Below, in pieces: positions 45,763 to 54,963 of a stretch of DNA of 64,000 nucleotides. How positions within the stretch are numbered: the stretch's first letter is position 1; each line of letters begins with the position of its first letter. This stretch comes from Desulfofustis sp. Its GTDB lineage: Bacteria; Desulfobacterota; Desulfobulbia; Desulfobulbales; Desulfocapsaceae. The stretch covers positions 43,800-107,799 of the forward strand of contig JAJDNR010000018.1 in the NCBI GenBank assembly GCA_022340565.1, in the 5' to 3' direction. The translations under genes were made by a program, and so were the position numbers. Below the pieces are notes generated by a model. That model was not told where the DNA came from and made no database searches. It was given only the letters and a program-made list of their open reading frames with translations.

Positions 45763-46749
45763 GTGGAACCCATCCTCTCCAAACAGGAAATTGCGGATCT
45801 GCTCAGCACCCTGCAGCACCGCTCACCCGGCGCCGCTTCCGGTGCCAGGATAAGCTTTGAAGCGGACGCCTCTGCCTACTCCGAAATCGATCTGTTCGAA
45901 CTCCACTCGAGCCGTTACGAACCTGAGAAAATTCCCAATTTCGATATCATTCTGGAGCTGTTCGGCGAGTATTACAGCGGAACCCTGACTCGATTTCTGC
46001 CGTGCAGCATCGAGGTTACACCGACCGGCATCGAATACCAGCGTTTCAACACCTACCTCGTGCTTGAATCCCATCCCGCGGCAATCGGACTGATCAAGAC
46101 CGAGCCGCTGAAATATGGCGGGCTTGTCACCTTCAGCCCGCAGCTGGCATTTACCCTGCTCGAATTGATGCTTGGCGGTGTGCCCGACCCCGATGTCCAA
46201 CAGCCCGACCGCAGTGCCACGAGAATAGAGCTGTCGGTTCTGCAGGCTCTGATGGAACGGGCATGCAGCGCCCTGCAGCAGGCCCTTGCCCCGGTTGTTC
46301 AGATTGGAGCCGAACTCGTTAAAATGGCCCATGACCGCAGGCTGGTTTCATTGGTCAACGCCGATGCTGAACTCGTCGTCTGCACCCTTCATGTGCACGC
46401 TGACCAGATGTCCGGTAGCATGCAGCTGGTTTTTCCGACTCGCTCATTTACACCCTACCGCGAAGCGTTTGAGAATCTTCTCCACATGGACGATTTCGAT
46501 GCAGGCGGATGGTTCCAACCGCTTTCTGCCGCCATCGATGCCCTGCCGTGCACGGTGATGGCCGAAACCGCCGCCATAGACATGACGATCCGGGACCTTA
46601 TCGACCTCAAGACCGGTGATGTGCTGATGCTTCCATGCAAACCGGGGGCACGGATACGGCTGTTGGTGGAAGGAAAACAGAAATTTTCAGGGTATCAGAA
46701 TATTCATAACCGAAAACGATATATTCACATAACCAAAAGCATCGGATAA
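45763..46749 (+). CDS. fliM: Flagellar motor switch protein FliM
   Basis: 328 residues. N-terminal CheY-P-binding stretch (ILSKQEIADLLSTL, a variant of LSQxEIDALL), middle CheC-like domain (FNTYLVLESHPAAIGLIKTE, then FTLLELMLGG) and a C-terminal SpoA/FliN-like domain (MTIRDLIDLKTGDVLML). The usual GGEG loop region reads GGVPD, which is a variation. GTG start. Next gene is fliN after 18 nt. Confidence 0.95.
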   Translation: MEPILSKQEIADLLSTLQHRSPGAASGARISFEADASAYSEIDLFELHSSRYEPEKIPNFDIILELFGEYYSGTLTRFLPCSIEVTPTGIEYQRFNTYLVLESHPAAIGLIKTEPLKYGGLVTFSPQLAFTLLELMLGGVPDPDVQQPDRSATRIELSVLQALMERACSALQQALAPVVQIGAELVKMAHDRRLVSLVNADAELVVCTLHVHADQMSGSMQLVFPTRSFTPYREAFENLLHMDDFDAGGWFQPLSAAIDALPCTVMAETAAIDMTIRDLIDLKTGDVLMLPCKPGARIRLLVEGKQKFSGYQNIHNRKRYIHITKSIG

Positions 46750-46767
46750 CTCTAAAGAGACGGAGAC

Positions 46768-47160
46768 ATGGAATCGGTCAACGGCAACCAAACAAATCCC
46801 CGCCCTGCCCCCGAGGAGATAAAGGATCTTCTCGAAGATGAACTCGATGCGGCCGATCTTTTTGGTCCGCTTACCGCGCCGGTGGAGGACAGGCCGCCCC
46901 GCGGGCTTGAATTCCTCTACGACGTTCCGCTGCAGGTATCGGTAGAGGTCGGAAGGTGCCGGATATTGCTGCGCGATCTCCTGAAAATGGGAGCGGGTCA
47001 GGTCATCGAACTCGACAAGATGGTGGATGACCCGCTCGAGCTTTATGTGAACTCACGCCTGATCGCCCGTGGTAAGCCGGTAAAGGTCGGGGAGAAATTC
47101 GGCATCAAGCTCACCGAGGTGATCAGTGCCAGTGACCGCATCGAAAAACTTGGTAGATAG
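46768..47160 (+). CDS. fliN: Flagellar motor switch protein FliN
   Basis: 130 residues. A flexible acidic N-terminus (about 1-50) and one SpoA domain: YDVPLQVSVEVGRCRILLRDLL, then VIELDKMVDDPLELYVN and GEKFGIKLTEVI. Part of the C-ring with FliM. Ribosome site GGAGA before ATG. A short GC hairpin (47162-47179) follows, without T tract. Confidence 0.95.
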   Translation: MESVNGNQTNPRPAPEEIKDLLEDELDAADLFGPLTAPVEDRPPRGLEFLYDVPLQVSVEVGRCRILLRDLLKMGAGQVIELDKMVDDPLELYVNSRLIARGKPVKVGEKFGIKLTEVISASDRIEKLGR

Positions 47161-47291
47161 GCGGCGCCTTCTGGCGCTGTAACCGTGTCCAATGTTGATG
47201 GAGCAGAATCGCTGAATTCTCATAATCGGCAACCCCCGGCACAGCGATTTACAGACAGATCATCAATACCCCGTAAGGAACCGTTGAGAAC

Positions 47292-48095
47292 ATGACCAAA
47301 GTCGTATCGATAACCAGCGGCAAGGGCGGTGTCGGCAAGACCGCCGTGGTCGCGAATATTGCCAGTTGCCTTGCCCGGGCGGGAAAGAAGATTCTGGTTC
47401 TGGATGCCGACCTCGGGCTGGCCAATATCGACGTTGTGCTTGGTCTCAATCCTCCTTACAATCTCAACCATTTTTTCTCCGGCGAGAAAGATCTGAGATC
47501 AATCATGGTCGAGGGCCCTCACGGGATGCGGATACTGCCGGCGGGGTCGGGCCTGCAATCATTCATTCAACTCAACGCCGACCAGAAACTCAGGCTCCTG
47601 GACGGACTCGAAGCGCTCGACGACAATTTCGATTTCGTGTTCATCGATACCGAGGCGGGCATATCGGAAAACGTCACCTACTTCAATACCGCAGCACACG
47701 ATATCATTCTGGTGACAACCCCGGATCCCACCGCCATCACCGACGCCTATGCACTTATGAAACTGCTGTCGACCAGGTACCACGAAAAACGCTTCTTTCT
47801 CGTCGTCAACATGGTCGAGGATGAAACCGAGGCGCTTGACGTGTACCGCAAGCTGACGGTAGTCGCAAACCGCTATCTCGACATTTCCATAGAGTATTTC
47901 GGATCCATACCGCATGACCGGCAAATGGCCGATTCCATCCGTAAACAGAAGGCCATCGTCGACCTCAACTCCAGTTCGGCGACCGCCCGGAGCTTCATGT
48001 CACTGGCCCGGCGCATTGAAGCGATGGCGGTCTCTCGCACCCCCAAGGGATCCGTTCAATTTTTCTGGAAACGGCTCCTGCAGCCGACCACCTGA
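47292..48095 (+). CDS. flhG: Flagellar number/placement ATPase FlhG (FleN, MinD-like)
   Basis: 267 residues. MinD/ParA-type deviant Walker A SGKGGVGKTAV (Lys11, Lys16), switch I LDADLGLANIDVVLGL, switch II DTEAGIS. Controls flagellar number together with FlhF (not in window). No obvious C-terminal amphipathic helix could be confirmed. It follows fliN by 131 nt and precedes the PilZ gene. Confidence 0.92.
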   Translation: MTKVVSITSGKGGVGKTAVVANIASCLARAGKKILVLDADLGLANIDVVLGLNPPYNLNHFFSGEKDLRSIMVEGPHGMRILPAGSGLQSFIQLNADQKLRLLDGLEALDDNFDFVFIDTEAGISENVTYFNTAAHDIILVTTPDPTAITDAYALMKLLSTRYHEKRFFLVVNMVEDETEALDVYRKLTVVANRYLDISIEYFGSIPHDRQMADSIRKQKAIVDLNSSSATARSFMSLARRIEAMAVSRTPKGSVQFFWKRLLQPTT

Positions 48096-48266
48096 ACACA
48101 AACCGCCGGCCCTTGTAGTAACATACAAGTTTAATGTTATCAGCAGGTTATTTTCGTCGTCCTTGACCAGACCGGCTTGAAATAGCGGTGCAATCGTGAT
48201 ACCATCAGAAGATTGAATTTCCAAACATCAGATCCCGCATTATCCCGAGGAGGAGGTGCAGACCAG

Positions 48267-48950
48267 ATGATATCCGCCATGCCAGTATTGAGCAACATTC
48301 CGGATAACAAACCGGTTCGAATTTACCTGCCGATCCTCAATCGTCAGCAGCGATACCGCACTCAGGCGCTGTATAAATCCCTCGGAAGCGCGGATTTCGA
48401 ACTGCTGTTTCTGCCGGGCACGCTTCCCCTCAGCCAACTCGACCTCTCTGAAAAATGCCTGGTCAACGTCGATTTCGGTGGACCCAATATCTCAATGCAG
48501 GCGGTTATTTCATCGAGTTCCGAGCAGGTATTGAGAATGAACGCCGAGAATTTGATCAGCCATGACCAGATGCGCGAATTCTTCAGGGTAGATGCGGTCA
48601 CGGAGATTATCTCAAGATCCTTTCAACCCGATTTTTTCAGCAGCGACGGCCATGCCTGGTCTCTGCGCGGAAAAACCATCGACATTAGCGGCAACGGTAT
48701 TCTCGCTGTCTTTTCCGAAAAGCCACCGGAGGAGGAGCCGATACGGCTCGAATTGACCCTGCCGACCACGGCTTCGAACATCGTCCATCTCCTCGCTCGA
48801 CCAATCAGAACCTGCCGGCTCGAGGAAAATTGCTGGGAAGTAGCCTTTCATTTCATGAACATTTGTGATGAAGATCAGGACAGGATCATCGGCTGCTGTT
48901 TCGAAATCCAGCGACGCTTTCTGAGGCTCACCGTCACCCTCAAACACTAA
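48267..48950 (+). CDS. PilZ-domain c-di-GMP receptor (YcgR-like)
   Basis: 227 residues. N-terminal YcgR-N-like beta domain (about 10-98) and C-terminal PilZ domain (about 100-225). Both c-di-GMP contacts are visible: RxxxR as R103-EFF-R107 and D139-x-S141-xx-G144 (DISGNG). YcgR-type proteins slow the motor by binding MotA/FliG when c-di-GMP is high, which fits its place at the end of the motor operon. Start at 48267 follows GGAGG by 10 nt. An inverted repeat CTTGTA/TACAAG lies at 48112-48129 upstream. Confidence 0.88.
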   Translation: MISAMPVLSNIPDNKPVRIYLPILNRQQRYRTQALYKSLGSADFELLFLPGTLPLSQLDLSEKCLVNVDFGGPNISMQAVISSSSEQVLRMNAENLISHDQMREFFRVDAVTEIISRSFQPDFFSSDGHAWSLRGKTIDISGNGILAVFSEKPPEEEPIRLELTLPTTASNIVHLLARPIRTCRLEENCWEVAFHFMNICDEDQDRIIGCCFEIQRRFLRLTVTLKH

Positions 48951-49040
48951 GGGGGTCGTACCGATTCATCAGATGAGGTACCGGTACAGTCTGCAACCGG
49001 CCATTCACCGACTGGTGCGAGGTTTTCACTGGCAGTGAAT

Positions 49041-49556
49041 ATGGTACCGCCGATCATACCCTTGAGAAACAATTGTCTCCCCGCAATCACTGCTGCTCTG
49101 ATGATCGTGGCATTACTCAATCTCGCCTGCACCTCCGATAAAGCGCCCGAAGTAATCGGACTCGAGTTCGTTCAGCGGGCCGAGTCGCTGATAGAGGAGG
49201 GCTCCATCAGAGGGCTGAATGACCTGGTGTCATCCGATTATCATGATTCTGACAATCGTGACCGGCGGGATATCCTGGGAATCGCCTCCGCGTATCTGAT
49301 CGCTACCGGCTCACTCCATCTTTTCACCGATCTGAAATCCGCGCAATTTGCCGGAGGCGGCCGGCTCCAATGCACGCTACTCGTCGCCTTTGCCGCCGTT
49401 CCGGTCGAAGACCGGAACCTGCTTCCTGGAATCAACGCGGATTTATACTGGTTCGATATCGAACTGATCGAGGAACAGAGAACCTGGAAGGTCGTCAGCG
49501 CTGCCTGGGAGCAGGCCATGCTCGATGATTTCTTCGGAGACCGACGCACGCGCTGA
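49041..49556 (+). CDS. Putative lipoprotein of unknown function (SnoaL/NTF2-like shape)
   Basis: 171 residues. Hydrophobic signal ending in a lipobox-like LLNLAC, then about 145 residues with helices followed by strands (LIEEGSIRGLNDLVSSDYHD, RDILGIASAYLI, LYWFDIELIEEQRTWKVVSAAWEQ). The shape is that of an NTF2-like/SnoaL-type fold, but this is inference. Start ATG 49041 or GTG 49035. Convergent with the small membrane protein gene. Confidence 0.65.
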   Translation: MVPPIIPLRNNCLPAITAALMIVALLNLACTSDKAPEVIGLEFVQRAESLIEEGSIRGLNDLVSSDYHDSDNRDRRDILGIASAYLIATGSLHLFTDLKSAQFAGGGRLQCTLLVAFAAVPVEDRNLLPGINADLYWFDIELIEEQRTWKVVSAAWEQAMLDDFFGDRRTR

Positions 49557-49817
49557 TCACAGGCTCTTGCCCCCGGTTCTCAACTCTTCGTCGTATGCCT
49601 TCTTCCCCGACGAGACACCCGAAAACATCGACTGTTCAAGATACATCATCACGTAGAAGACCCCTACCAGAAGCGCCATAAAGGCTACCACTCTGAAAAG
49701 CTCTCGGGGCTTCTTGAGGGCGGCAACAACAACGATCACGGCGAGGACCGCCGCGGCGATCCAGTTGCTTGTAAAAAAGGTGACTACCGTGATCAGAAAC
49801 TGTTCTATGGCCTGCAT
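49557..49817 (-). CDS. Small two-helix membrane protein, unknown
   Basis: 86 residues. Two membrane segments (about 16-36 and 42-60) and a short charged tail ending YDEELRTGGKSL. I do not recognise a family. A ribosome site is not obvious (GAGGACCGTTCC before ATG). Stop and the convergent lipoprotein stop touch at 49556/49557. Confidence 0.6.
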   Translation of the reverse strand: MQAIEQFLITVVTFFTSNWIAAAVLAVIVVVAALKKPRELFRVVAFMALLVGVFYVMMYLEQSMFSGVSSGKKAYDEELRTGGKSL

Positions 49818-50211
49818 GGAACGGTCCTCGTGTGAATTTGGCGCTCTGTTATTTCGTATTGGATTGTATCAAAGAAACAGGTTCGATCAAAATGATTTGG
49901 CAAGGATCGCCTTCCAGCCTACCCATGAATCGATGGTAACCGGTAAAATCATATCTTGGTTAGACATCCTAACATGCCGGGATTTTTTCCATTTCGAAAT
50001 TACCTCGATTTCCGTTATTTTTTTCTTCTTGACTAACCTGCAATGGCCTTTATAGTAAACCCTAACCACAGCGTGAGGCGCTACTGGAAATTTTATTTTT
50101 TTATTAAATTACGGACGGTTAGCCATCACCAATGGGCTAAGTTTCAGTCATCATTGGGGATCTGTATCGTCCACACAGCAGAGGTATCTTTCGCCTTAGA
50201 AAGAGACGACC
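49818..50211. other. Intergenic region and leader upstream of the SleB-like gene
   Basis: 394 bases. It holds a good promoter (50029-50056), then an apparent ~150-nt leader with AGCG/CGCT hairpin (50071-50083) followed by a T-rich run, and an inverted repeat TTAGCC/GGCTAA at about 50119-50140. The leader is structured enough to be regulatory, but it matches no riboswitch I can name. Confidence 0.5.
50029..50056 (+). promoter_or_regulatory. Sigma-70-type promoter for the SleB-like gene
   Basis: TTGACT (5/6) at 50029-50034, 16-nt spacer, TATAGT (5/6) at 50051-50056. Confidence 0.6.
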
Positions 50212-50577
50212 ATGACACTGCTCGAGGGGTTGCTTTGGCTTACGCTCAATGTCTATCATGAAGCCAGATCCGAACCACGGATCGGACAGGTTGCCGTTGC
50301 CCTCGTTACCTTGAACAGGGCAACCGAAAGACATCTCCCGATCAAGGACATCATTACTCAGCCGTATCAGTTCAGCTGGACGTTGCAGAAAGATTCATAT
50401 CTACCTGACGACCCGGATGCCTTTTTCGAATGCCTCCATTCGGTGTATGTTGCCCTTCAGGTCCCCGACTTCACCGAGGGGGCGACCCACTACCATCTCG
50501 ATTCCGTAACTCCCCGCTGGACATCGGAGTTCACCTACATTGCCCAGTACGGATCGCACAAGTTCTACAGGGAATAA
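50212..50577 (+). CDS. SleB/CwlJ-family cell-wall hydrolase domain protein
   Basis: 121 residues. Single Hydrolase_2 (SleB/CwlJ) domain: LTLNVYHEARSEPRIGQVAVALVTLNR with the expected catalytic Glu, TQPYQFSW, and HYHLDSVTPRW. No signal peptide and no peptidoglycan-binding domain, unlike the spore-cortex enzymes; the length equals the bare domain, as in the short forms found in Gram-negatives and phages. No phage genes lie nearby. A promoter and long leader precede it. Confidence 0.85.
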   Translation: MTLLEGLLWLTLNVYHEARSEPRIGQVAVALVTLNRATERHLPIKDIITQPYQFSWTLQKDSYLPDDPDAFFECLHSVYVALQVPDFTEGATHYHLDSVTPRWTSEFTYIAQYGSHKFYRE

Positions 50578-50581
50578 AAAA

Positions 50582-50610
50582 AACCGGGCCATCGTATCCG
50601 ATGCCCGGTT
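50582..50610. terminator. Rho-independent terminator between the SleB-like and aminotransferase genes
   Basis: Stem 50582-50589 plus 50591-50594 with 50599-50610, one bulged C, loop TATC. The A run on the left makes a T tract for the leftward gene. Confidence 0.8.
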
Positions 50611-50639
50611 CCCAGCCTGTCTGCTGTTTACACGGGGGG

Positions 50640-51839
50640 TCAGACCTGCGAAGCTTTTTCCAGGGCAGCCTCCATGTCCTTGAGTTTTGTTTCCGACATC
50701 CTGATCGAGATCGGATAGACCAGGGTCCGGTCGAGCAGCGATGCCGATTGCGGAAGATCCTGCGGATCATAGACGAATCGCCGTTTTCCGCCCGCTGCAA
50801 ATGGCCAGCCGTTATTCACCAGGGTCCTTTCTCCGAGCAGATGTTCCCATCTGCGGTAAAAGTGCCAGGTGTTTTCAGCCCAGCAGATCGCCGCCGCACC
50901 ATGCTCCTGCAGCACCGTTCCGACCTTTTTACGGTGGTTGGCGTCGGAAAGCGTGAAGGCGAGAAAGGTCGCGCTGTCACCGTGCGGGTCGATCTGCTCC
51001 CGGAACGTAACCCCAGGAATCTTGGCCACCGCCTCTTTTAACCTGTTTTTATTTTTTCTCTGGGCCGCCAGCATCGAATCGAGTTTGGCGAGCTGGGCAA
51101 TGCCTATTGCCCCCTGAAGTTCCATCATGCGGTAATTGAAGCCGTAAAATGACCGTCCTTCGCCTCCGCGTCCGCCGGGGTTGATGACATGGTCATGGCC
51201 ATGATCATGATACTCCATCATCTTCCTGTGAAGCTCGGGATCGTTGGTCACCACCATGCCGCCTTCCCCGGTAGTTATCGTCTTGACCGGATCGAACGAG
51301 AAGGTTCCGCAGGTACCGAACGTGCCGAGATGCTGCCCTCGGATGCGGGCCCCAACCGACTGGGCGGTGTCCTCGAGAACCGGAATGTCTCTGGCGTCCG
51401 CTATTGCTTTAATTTGCTGTATCCGTGCGGCAGACCCGCACATATGAACGGGAATAATGCAGGCCGTCTGGTCGGTAATCTTGTTCTTGAGATCGTCAGG
51501 ATCCATGTTCAGGGTCGTATCGATCTCGGTGAATACGGGGATTGCCCCGACCTCGAGAATCGCCTCCCAGGTTGCAACGAAGGTAAATCCCTGGGTAATG
51601 ACCTCGTCGCCTGGTCCGACGCCGAGAGCGGTCAGTGCCACCTTCAGCGCCGCACTCCCCGACGTCACCGCCTGGGCATGGCCGGCCCCGGTATAAGCCG
51701 CAAATTTTTCTTCAAATTCCCTGACCTTGTAGATTCCCCGCCGCTGTTCCGTGAATTCGTATCGAAACAGTACGCCGGTATCGAGTACGTCAGCAATTTG
51801 CCGCTTTTCTTCTTCACCGAATATTTCAAATCCTGGCAT
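50640..51839 (-). CDS. DegT/DnrJ/EryC1/StrS family aminotransferase (second copy)
   Basis: 399 residues, only distantly like the copy at 24.9-26.0 kb. AVTSGSAALKVALTAL, PVLEDTAQSVGARI and FSFDPVKTITTGEGG (Lys for PLP), then GFNYRMMELQGAIGIAQL. Typical of sugar-nucleotide aminotransferases such as perosamine or bacillosamine enzymes; the exact sugar cannot be read. ATG 51839 is chosen because GGAGGAG precedes it by 4-6 nt. Confidence 0.92.
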   Translation of the reverse strand: MPGFEIFGEEEKRQIADVLDTGVLFRYEFTEQRRGIYKVREFEEKFAAYTGAGHAQAVTSGSAALKVALTALGVGPGDEVITQGFTFVATWEAILEVGAIPVFTEIDTTLNMDPDDLKNKITDQTACIIPVHMCGSAARIQQIKAIADARDIPVLEDTAQSVGARIRGQHLGTFGTCGTFSFDPVKTITTGEGGMVVTNDPELHRKMMEYHDHGHDHVINPGGRGGEGRSFYGFNYRMMELQGAIGIAQLAKLDSMLAAQRKNKNRLKEAVAKIPGVTFREQIDPHGDSATFLAFTLSDANHRKKVGTVLQEHGAAAICWAENTWHFYRRWEHLLGERTLVNNGWPFAAGGKRRFVYDPQDLPQSASLLDRTLVYPISIRMSETKLKDMEAALEKASQV

Positions 51840-51943
51840 CCCGCTCCTCCCCGTCTCCCTCATCTCAGGACGACGATCATCGTGCAAATTCCGCTGTGTG
51901 AATGTGTTTTACCGGTAAGGTCTGCTTGCCGGCCCGCTCAATT

Positions 51944-52795
51944 CTACCCATATAGGGCCAGGTTGTCGATAAGTCTTATGCGCCCGCTCACCTTGATCGC
52001 ACCGAACACCCGGCAGCGGTCGGTCACCGTATGCTGCGGCTGCAGCGTCCGCTCATCGGCGATCGACAGGTAGTCAACAGTACATGCTGGACTCCTTTCA
52101 ATCAGCGCTCGGCCGCTCGTAAGCAGAGCGGAGCTGTCCCGGTAGCGTTTGCAGACGGCTTCATCGCGAATCGTCTTCAGGGCCCGGTACAGGACCACAG
52201 CTTCTTCCCGCTCCGATGCGGACAGATAGGCATTTCTCGAACTCATCGCGAGCCCGTCGCGCTCGCGCACGATCCCCACGCCGACGACCTTGATGTTGAA
52301 ATTCAGATCATTGACCAACCGCATGATTACCGTCAACTGCTGAAAATCCTTTTCGCCGAAGAACGCGTAATCGGGGCCGGTGATATTGAACAGTTTGGTC
52401 ACAACCGTTGTGACCCCGGTAAAATGGTCCGGACGGTCCACGCCGCACAAACCCTCGGTCAGCTCGCTTACCGTCACGATGGTACGGTGGGCGGCTCCAT
52501 ACATTGCGCCCGCCTCGGGGCAAAACACCATATCGACGCCGGCAGCCCGCGCCTTGTCGCAATCACCTTCGAAATCCCGGGGATACAGATCAAGGTCCTC
52601 GTCAGCGCCGAACTGGGTCGGGTTGACGAACAACGACACCACGGTCCGATCGGCGGTCTGCCGGCACTGATTCATCAAGGCCAGGTGACCTGCATGGAAA
52701 TACCCCATGGTCGGAACCAGACCGATCGTCTCCCCGCTCGTTCGCCATCGATCAATGAGCGATCTGGTCTTTGCTATCGACGGTTCGACAATCAC
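51944..52795 (-). CDS. panC: Pantothenate synthetase
   Basis: 283 residues. Joins pantoate and beta-alanine with ATP. LVPTMGYFHAGHLALM (the HxGH nucleotide site), VVSLFVNPTQFG, and the KMSKS-type MSSRNAYLS are present. GTG start overlaps the stop of the upstream YfgM-like gene (GTGA). panB and panD are not in the window. Confidence 0.96.
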   Translation of the reverse strand: MIVEPSIAKTRSLIDRWRTSGETIGLVPTMGYFHAGHLALMNQCRQTADRTVVSLFVNPTQFGADEDLDLYPRDFEGDCDKARAAGVDMVFCPEAGAMYGAAHRTIVTVSELTEGLCGVDRPDHFTGVTTVVTKLFNITGPDYAFFGEKDFQQLTVIMRLVNDLNFNIKVVGVGIVRERDGLAMSSRNAYLSASEREEAVVLYRALKTIRDEAVCKRYRDSSALLTSGRALIERSPACTVDYLSIADERTLQPQHTVTDRCRVFGAIKVSGRIRLIDNLALYG

Positions 52796-53481
52796 TGTGC
52801 TGCTTTGATGCTGGCTATCTTTTCCTCCACCAGTCGTTTCTGCAGGACTGGTGCAGTATCTATTTCCGTGAGATAGCGTTCATATACCTCGAGCGCTTTG
52901 GCGGTCTCCCCCTCCAGTTCATGGATGCGTCCCAGGCCCAGAAACCCGATATCTTCGTATCCTTGGATCTCCATCAGCTTCTGATATTCGCCACTGCTTT
53001 CGTCGAAGTTCCCCGATGCCTCCGCGGTCTGGGCGATACCGACCATGACCAGGGGCTGCAGAATCGAAGATGTGGAGATTTCATCGCGAACATCTTTATA
53101 GGTGCGGTTGGCATCTTCCATCCTGCCTGTTTTCGAGAGTTCCTGCGCGGTGTTGATCCTGGCCCAGAGCGCGGCATCGGTTCCCGGATAGGATCTTTCC
53201 ACTTCATTGAGCTGGTCGATCATCTGCTGGCCTTCAAGCTCCAGAGCCGCAGCGAGAGCCTCTGTGCTTTTCTCTATCCGGTTATCCCGATACGACCCGT
53301 ATAAAGACCACACCACCACTGCAGCGATGAGCACGCCGATCACGATCTGAACAGCCCGCTTATGCTCCCTGACCAATTTCACCACCGCCGGCGGCAGGTT
53401 CAACTGCTCGAGCAGCCCTTCCAGATTGTTCTTGTCCCGCTCATCTACCCATTCCTTGTCGAAGATATTTTCCTTTGCCAT
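52792..53481 (-). CDS. YfgM-like membrane-anchored TPR protein
   Basis: 229 residues. Short cytoplasmic N-terminus, one membrane segment (about 43-63), then periplasmic TPR helices (about 70-225, GFLGLGRIHELEGETAKALEVYERYLTE split as GLGRIHELEGE, KALEVYERYL). YfgM in E. coli sits at the Sec translocon with PpiD; here no bamB or hisS neighbour is seen, so the function is inferred from architecture only. Ribosome site AGGAG before ATG. Translationally coupled to panC. Confidence 0.75.
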   Translation of the reverse strand: MAKENIFDKEWVDERDKNNLEGLLEQLNLPPAVVKLVREHKRAVQIVIGVLIAAVVVWSLYGSYRDNRIEKSTEALAAALELEGQQMIDQLNEVERSYPGTDAALWARINTAQELSKTGRMEDANRTYKDVRDEISTSSILQPLVMVGIAQTAEASGNFDESSGEYQKLMEIQGYEDIGFLGLGRIHELEGETAKALEVYERYLTEIDTAPVLQKRLVEEKIASIKAAQ

Positions 53482-53598
53482 ATCGCTTCTCCTGAAGATT
53501 GCCCCTGCATTTTTATTGTTTTTGATTTCAGCGAGTCATATATAGTACAAAAGCACTGAGGTGTCCATTCGTAAACCTTTCACCCTGACCATTTCGAC

Positions 53599-54963
53599 GT
53601 GTATCCTCCAACAGATTTTACGCTCAGACCGATCAAAAGCGTCACCGAGATCAACGCCGAGATCCGTGAACGAATCGAGACTGATTTCAGGTTCGTGCGT
53701 ATCCGCGGCCAAATATCCAATGTAAAAAGGCCCTTCTCGGGCCACTCCTATTTCATCCTCAAGGACGAACGGTCGCAGCTGCAGGCGGTGCTGTTCAAGA
53801 ATCAACAGCGCTGGCTGGCGCAGGAACTCCGTGACGGCCTGGAGGTGGTCTGCGATGGCCGCATCAGCGTCTATGAGCCGCGCGGTCAGTATCAGCTGAT
53901 CGTCGACACTGTTGACTTCGACGGTACCGGGCATCTGCAGATCCTTTTCGAGCAGCTCAAACAGCGGCTCAGATCAGAGGGACTATTCGATTCGGCCGGC
54001 AAATTGCCGGTACCGGACACCATTCGTAAAATCGCCGTCATCACCTCACCCACTGGAGCGGCCATACACGACTTCCTGTCCATCTGCAGGAAACGAAACA
54101 GCCAGACACTGATACAGATTCTCCCGGTGCGTGTACAGGGCAAAGAGGCAGCCCAGGAAATCTGTAAGGCAATCGACTCGGCCCATGCGCTGCATCCCGA
54201 CGTCATCGTGCTGTGCCGCGGCGGCGGCTCGATCGAGGATCTCTGGTGCTTCAATGACGAGGAGCTGGCGCGGACCATTCACCGAGCAACGATTCCGATC
54301 GTGACCGGAATCGGTCATGAAACAGATTTTACGATCGCCGACTTTTGCGCGGATTTGAGGTGCCCGACACCGACAGGAGCGGCCGAACTGGTTATCGCAG
54401 ACCCGCTGATCCGTATCGATCGCCTCGAACATCTGCGGGCGCGCTTGATTCTGTCGATCCACCGCAGACTGGAAGCATGCCGGATCAGGCTCGACTCGTC
54501 GTCACGTCTGCTGTCCACCTTCGACGATGCCTTCAGCAGCCAGACCTTTAAGATCGATTACCTGAGTTCTCGCCTCAACCGTGCCGTGGCGACGATGCTC
54601 GACAAAGAGGCCGGCCGTTTTGACGACATTCAAGCCCGGATACGGCGGGCATCGCCGGCTCATAGGATCGGAAGCCATCAGGCCAGGCTCGATTATCTCT
54701 CGGAGCGGCTGGTCTCGCGCTGCCGACAGCTGCTGGAATCCAAGCAGAACCGGTTCCTTCGCCTGGCTGCCATACTTGAAACTTTGAGCCCGCTCAAAAC
54801 CCTGGCCCGCGGTTACAGCATCGTCTCAGTGAGCGGCCATTCAGCACATCGGAAGACCGTTGTTACCGGCGCTGATCAGGTCCGCATCGACGACTCGGTC
54901 GATATTCGACTTTACCGCGGAGAACTGCAATGCAGGGTGATTGGCAAACGGGATGGCGAGTGA
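53599..54963 (+). CDS. xseA: Exodeoxyribonuclease VII large subunit
   Basis: 454 residues. N-terminal OB-fold (FRFVRIRGQISNVKRPFSGHSYFIL split as RIRGQISNVK, GHSYFILKD), catalytic core ITSPTGAAIHDF, RGGGSIEDLWCFNDE and GIGHETDFTIADF with its metal-binding acidic residues, then a long coiled coil and the C-terminal strands LARGYSIVSV. Degrades single-stranded DNA with XseB, which is not found directly downstream. GTG start at 53599 is probable. Confidence 0.95.
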   Translation: MYPPTDFTLRPIKSVTEINAEIRERIETDFRFVRIRGQISNVKRPFSGHSYFILKDERSQLQAVLFKNQQRWLAQELRDGLEVVCDGRISVYEPRGQYQLIVDTVDFDGTGHLQILFEQLKQRLRSEGLFDSAGKLPVPDTIRKIAVITSPTGAAIHDFLSICRKRNSQTLIQILPVRVQGKEAAQEICKAIDSAHALHPDVIVLCRGGGSIEDLWCFNDEELARTIHRATIPIVTGIGHETDFTIADFCADLRCPTPTGAAELVIADPLIRIDRLEHLRARLILSIHRRLEACRIRLDSSSRLLSTFDDAFSSQTFKIDYLSSRLNRAVATMLDKEAGRFDDIQARIRRASPAHRIGSHQARLDYLSERLVSRCRQLLESKQNRFLRLAAILETLSPLKTLARGYSIVSVSGHSAHRKTVVTGADQVRIDDSVDIRLYRGELQCRVIGKRDGE

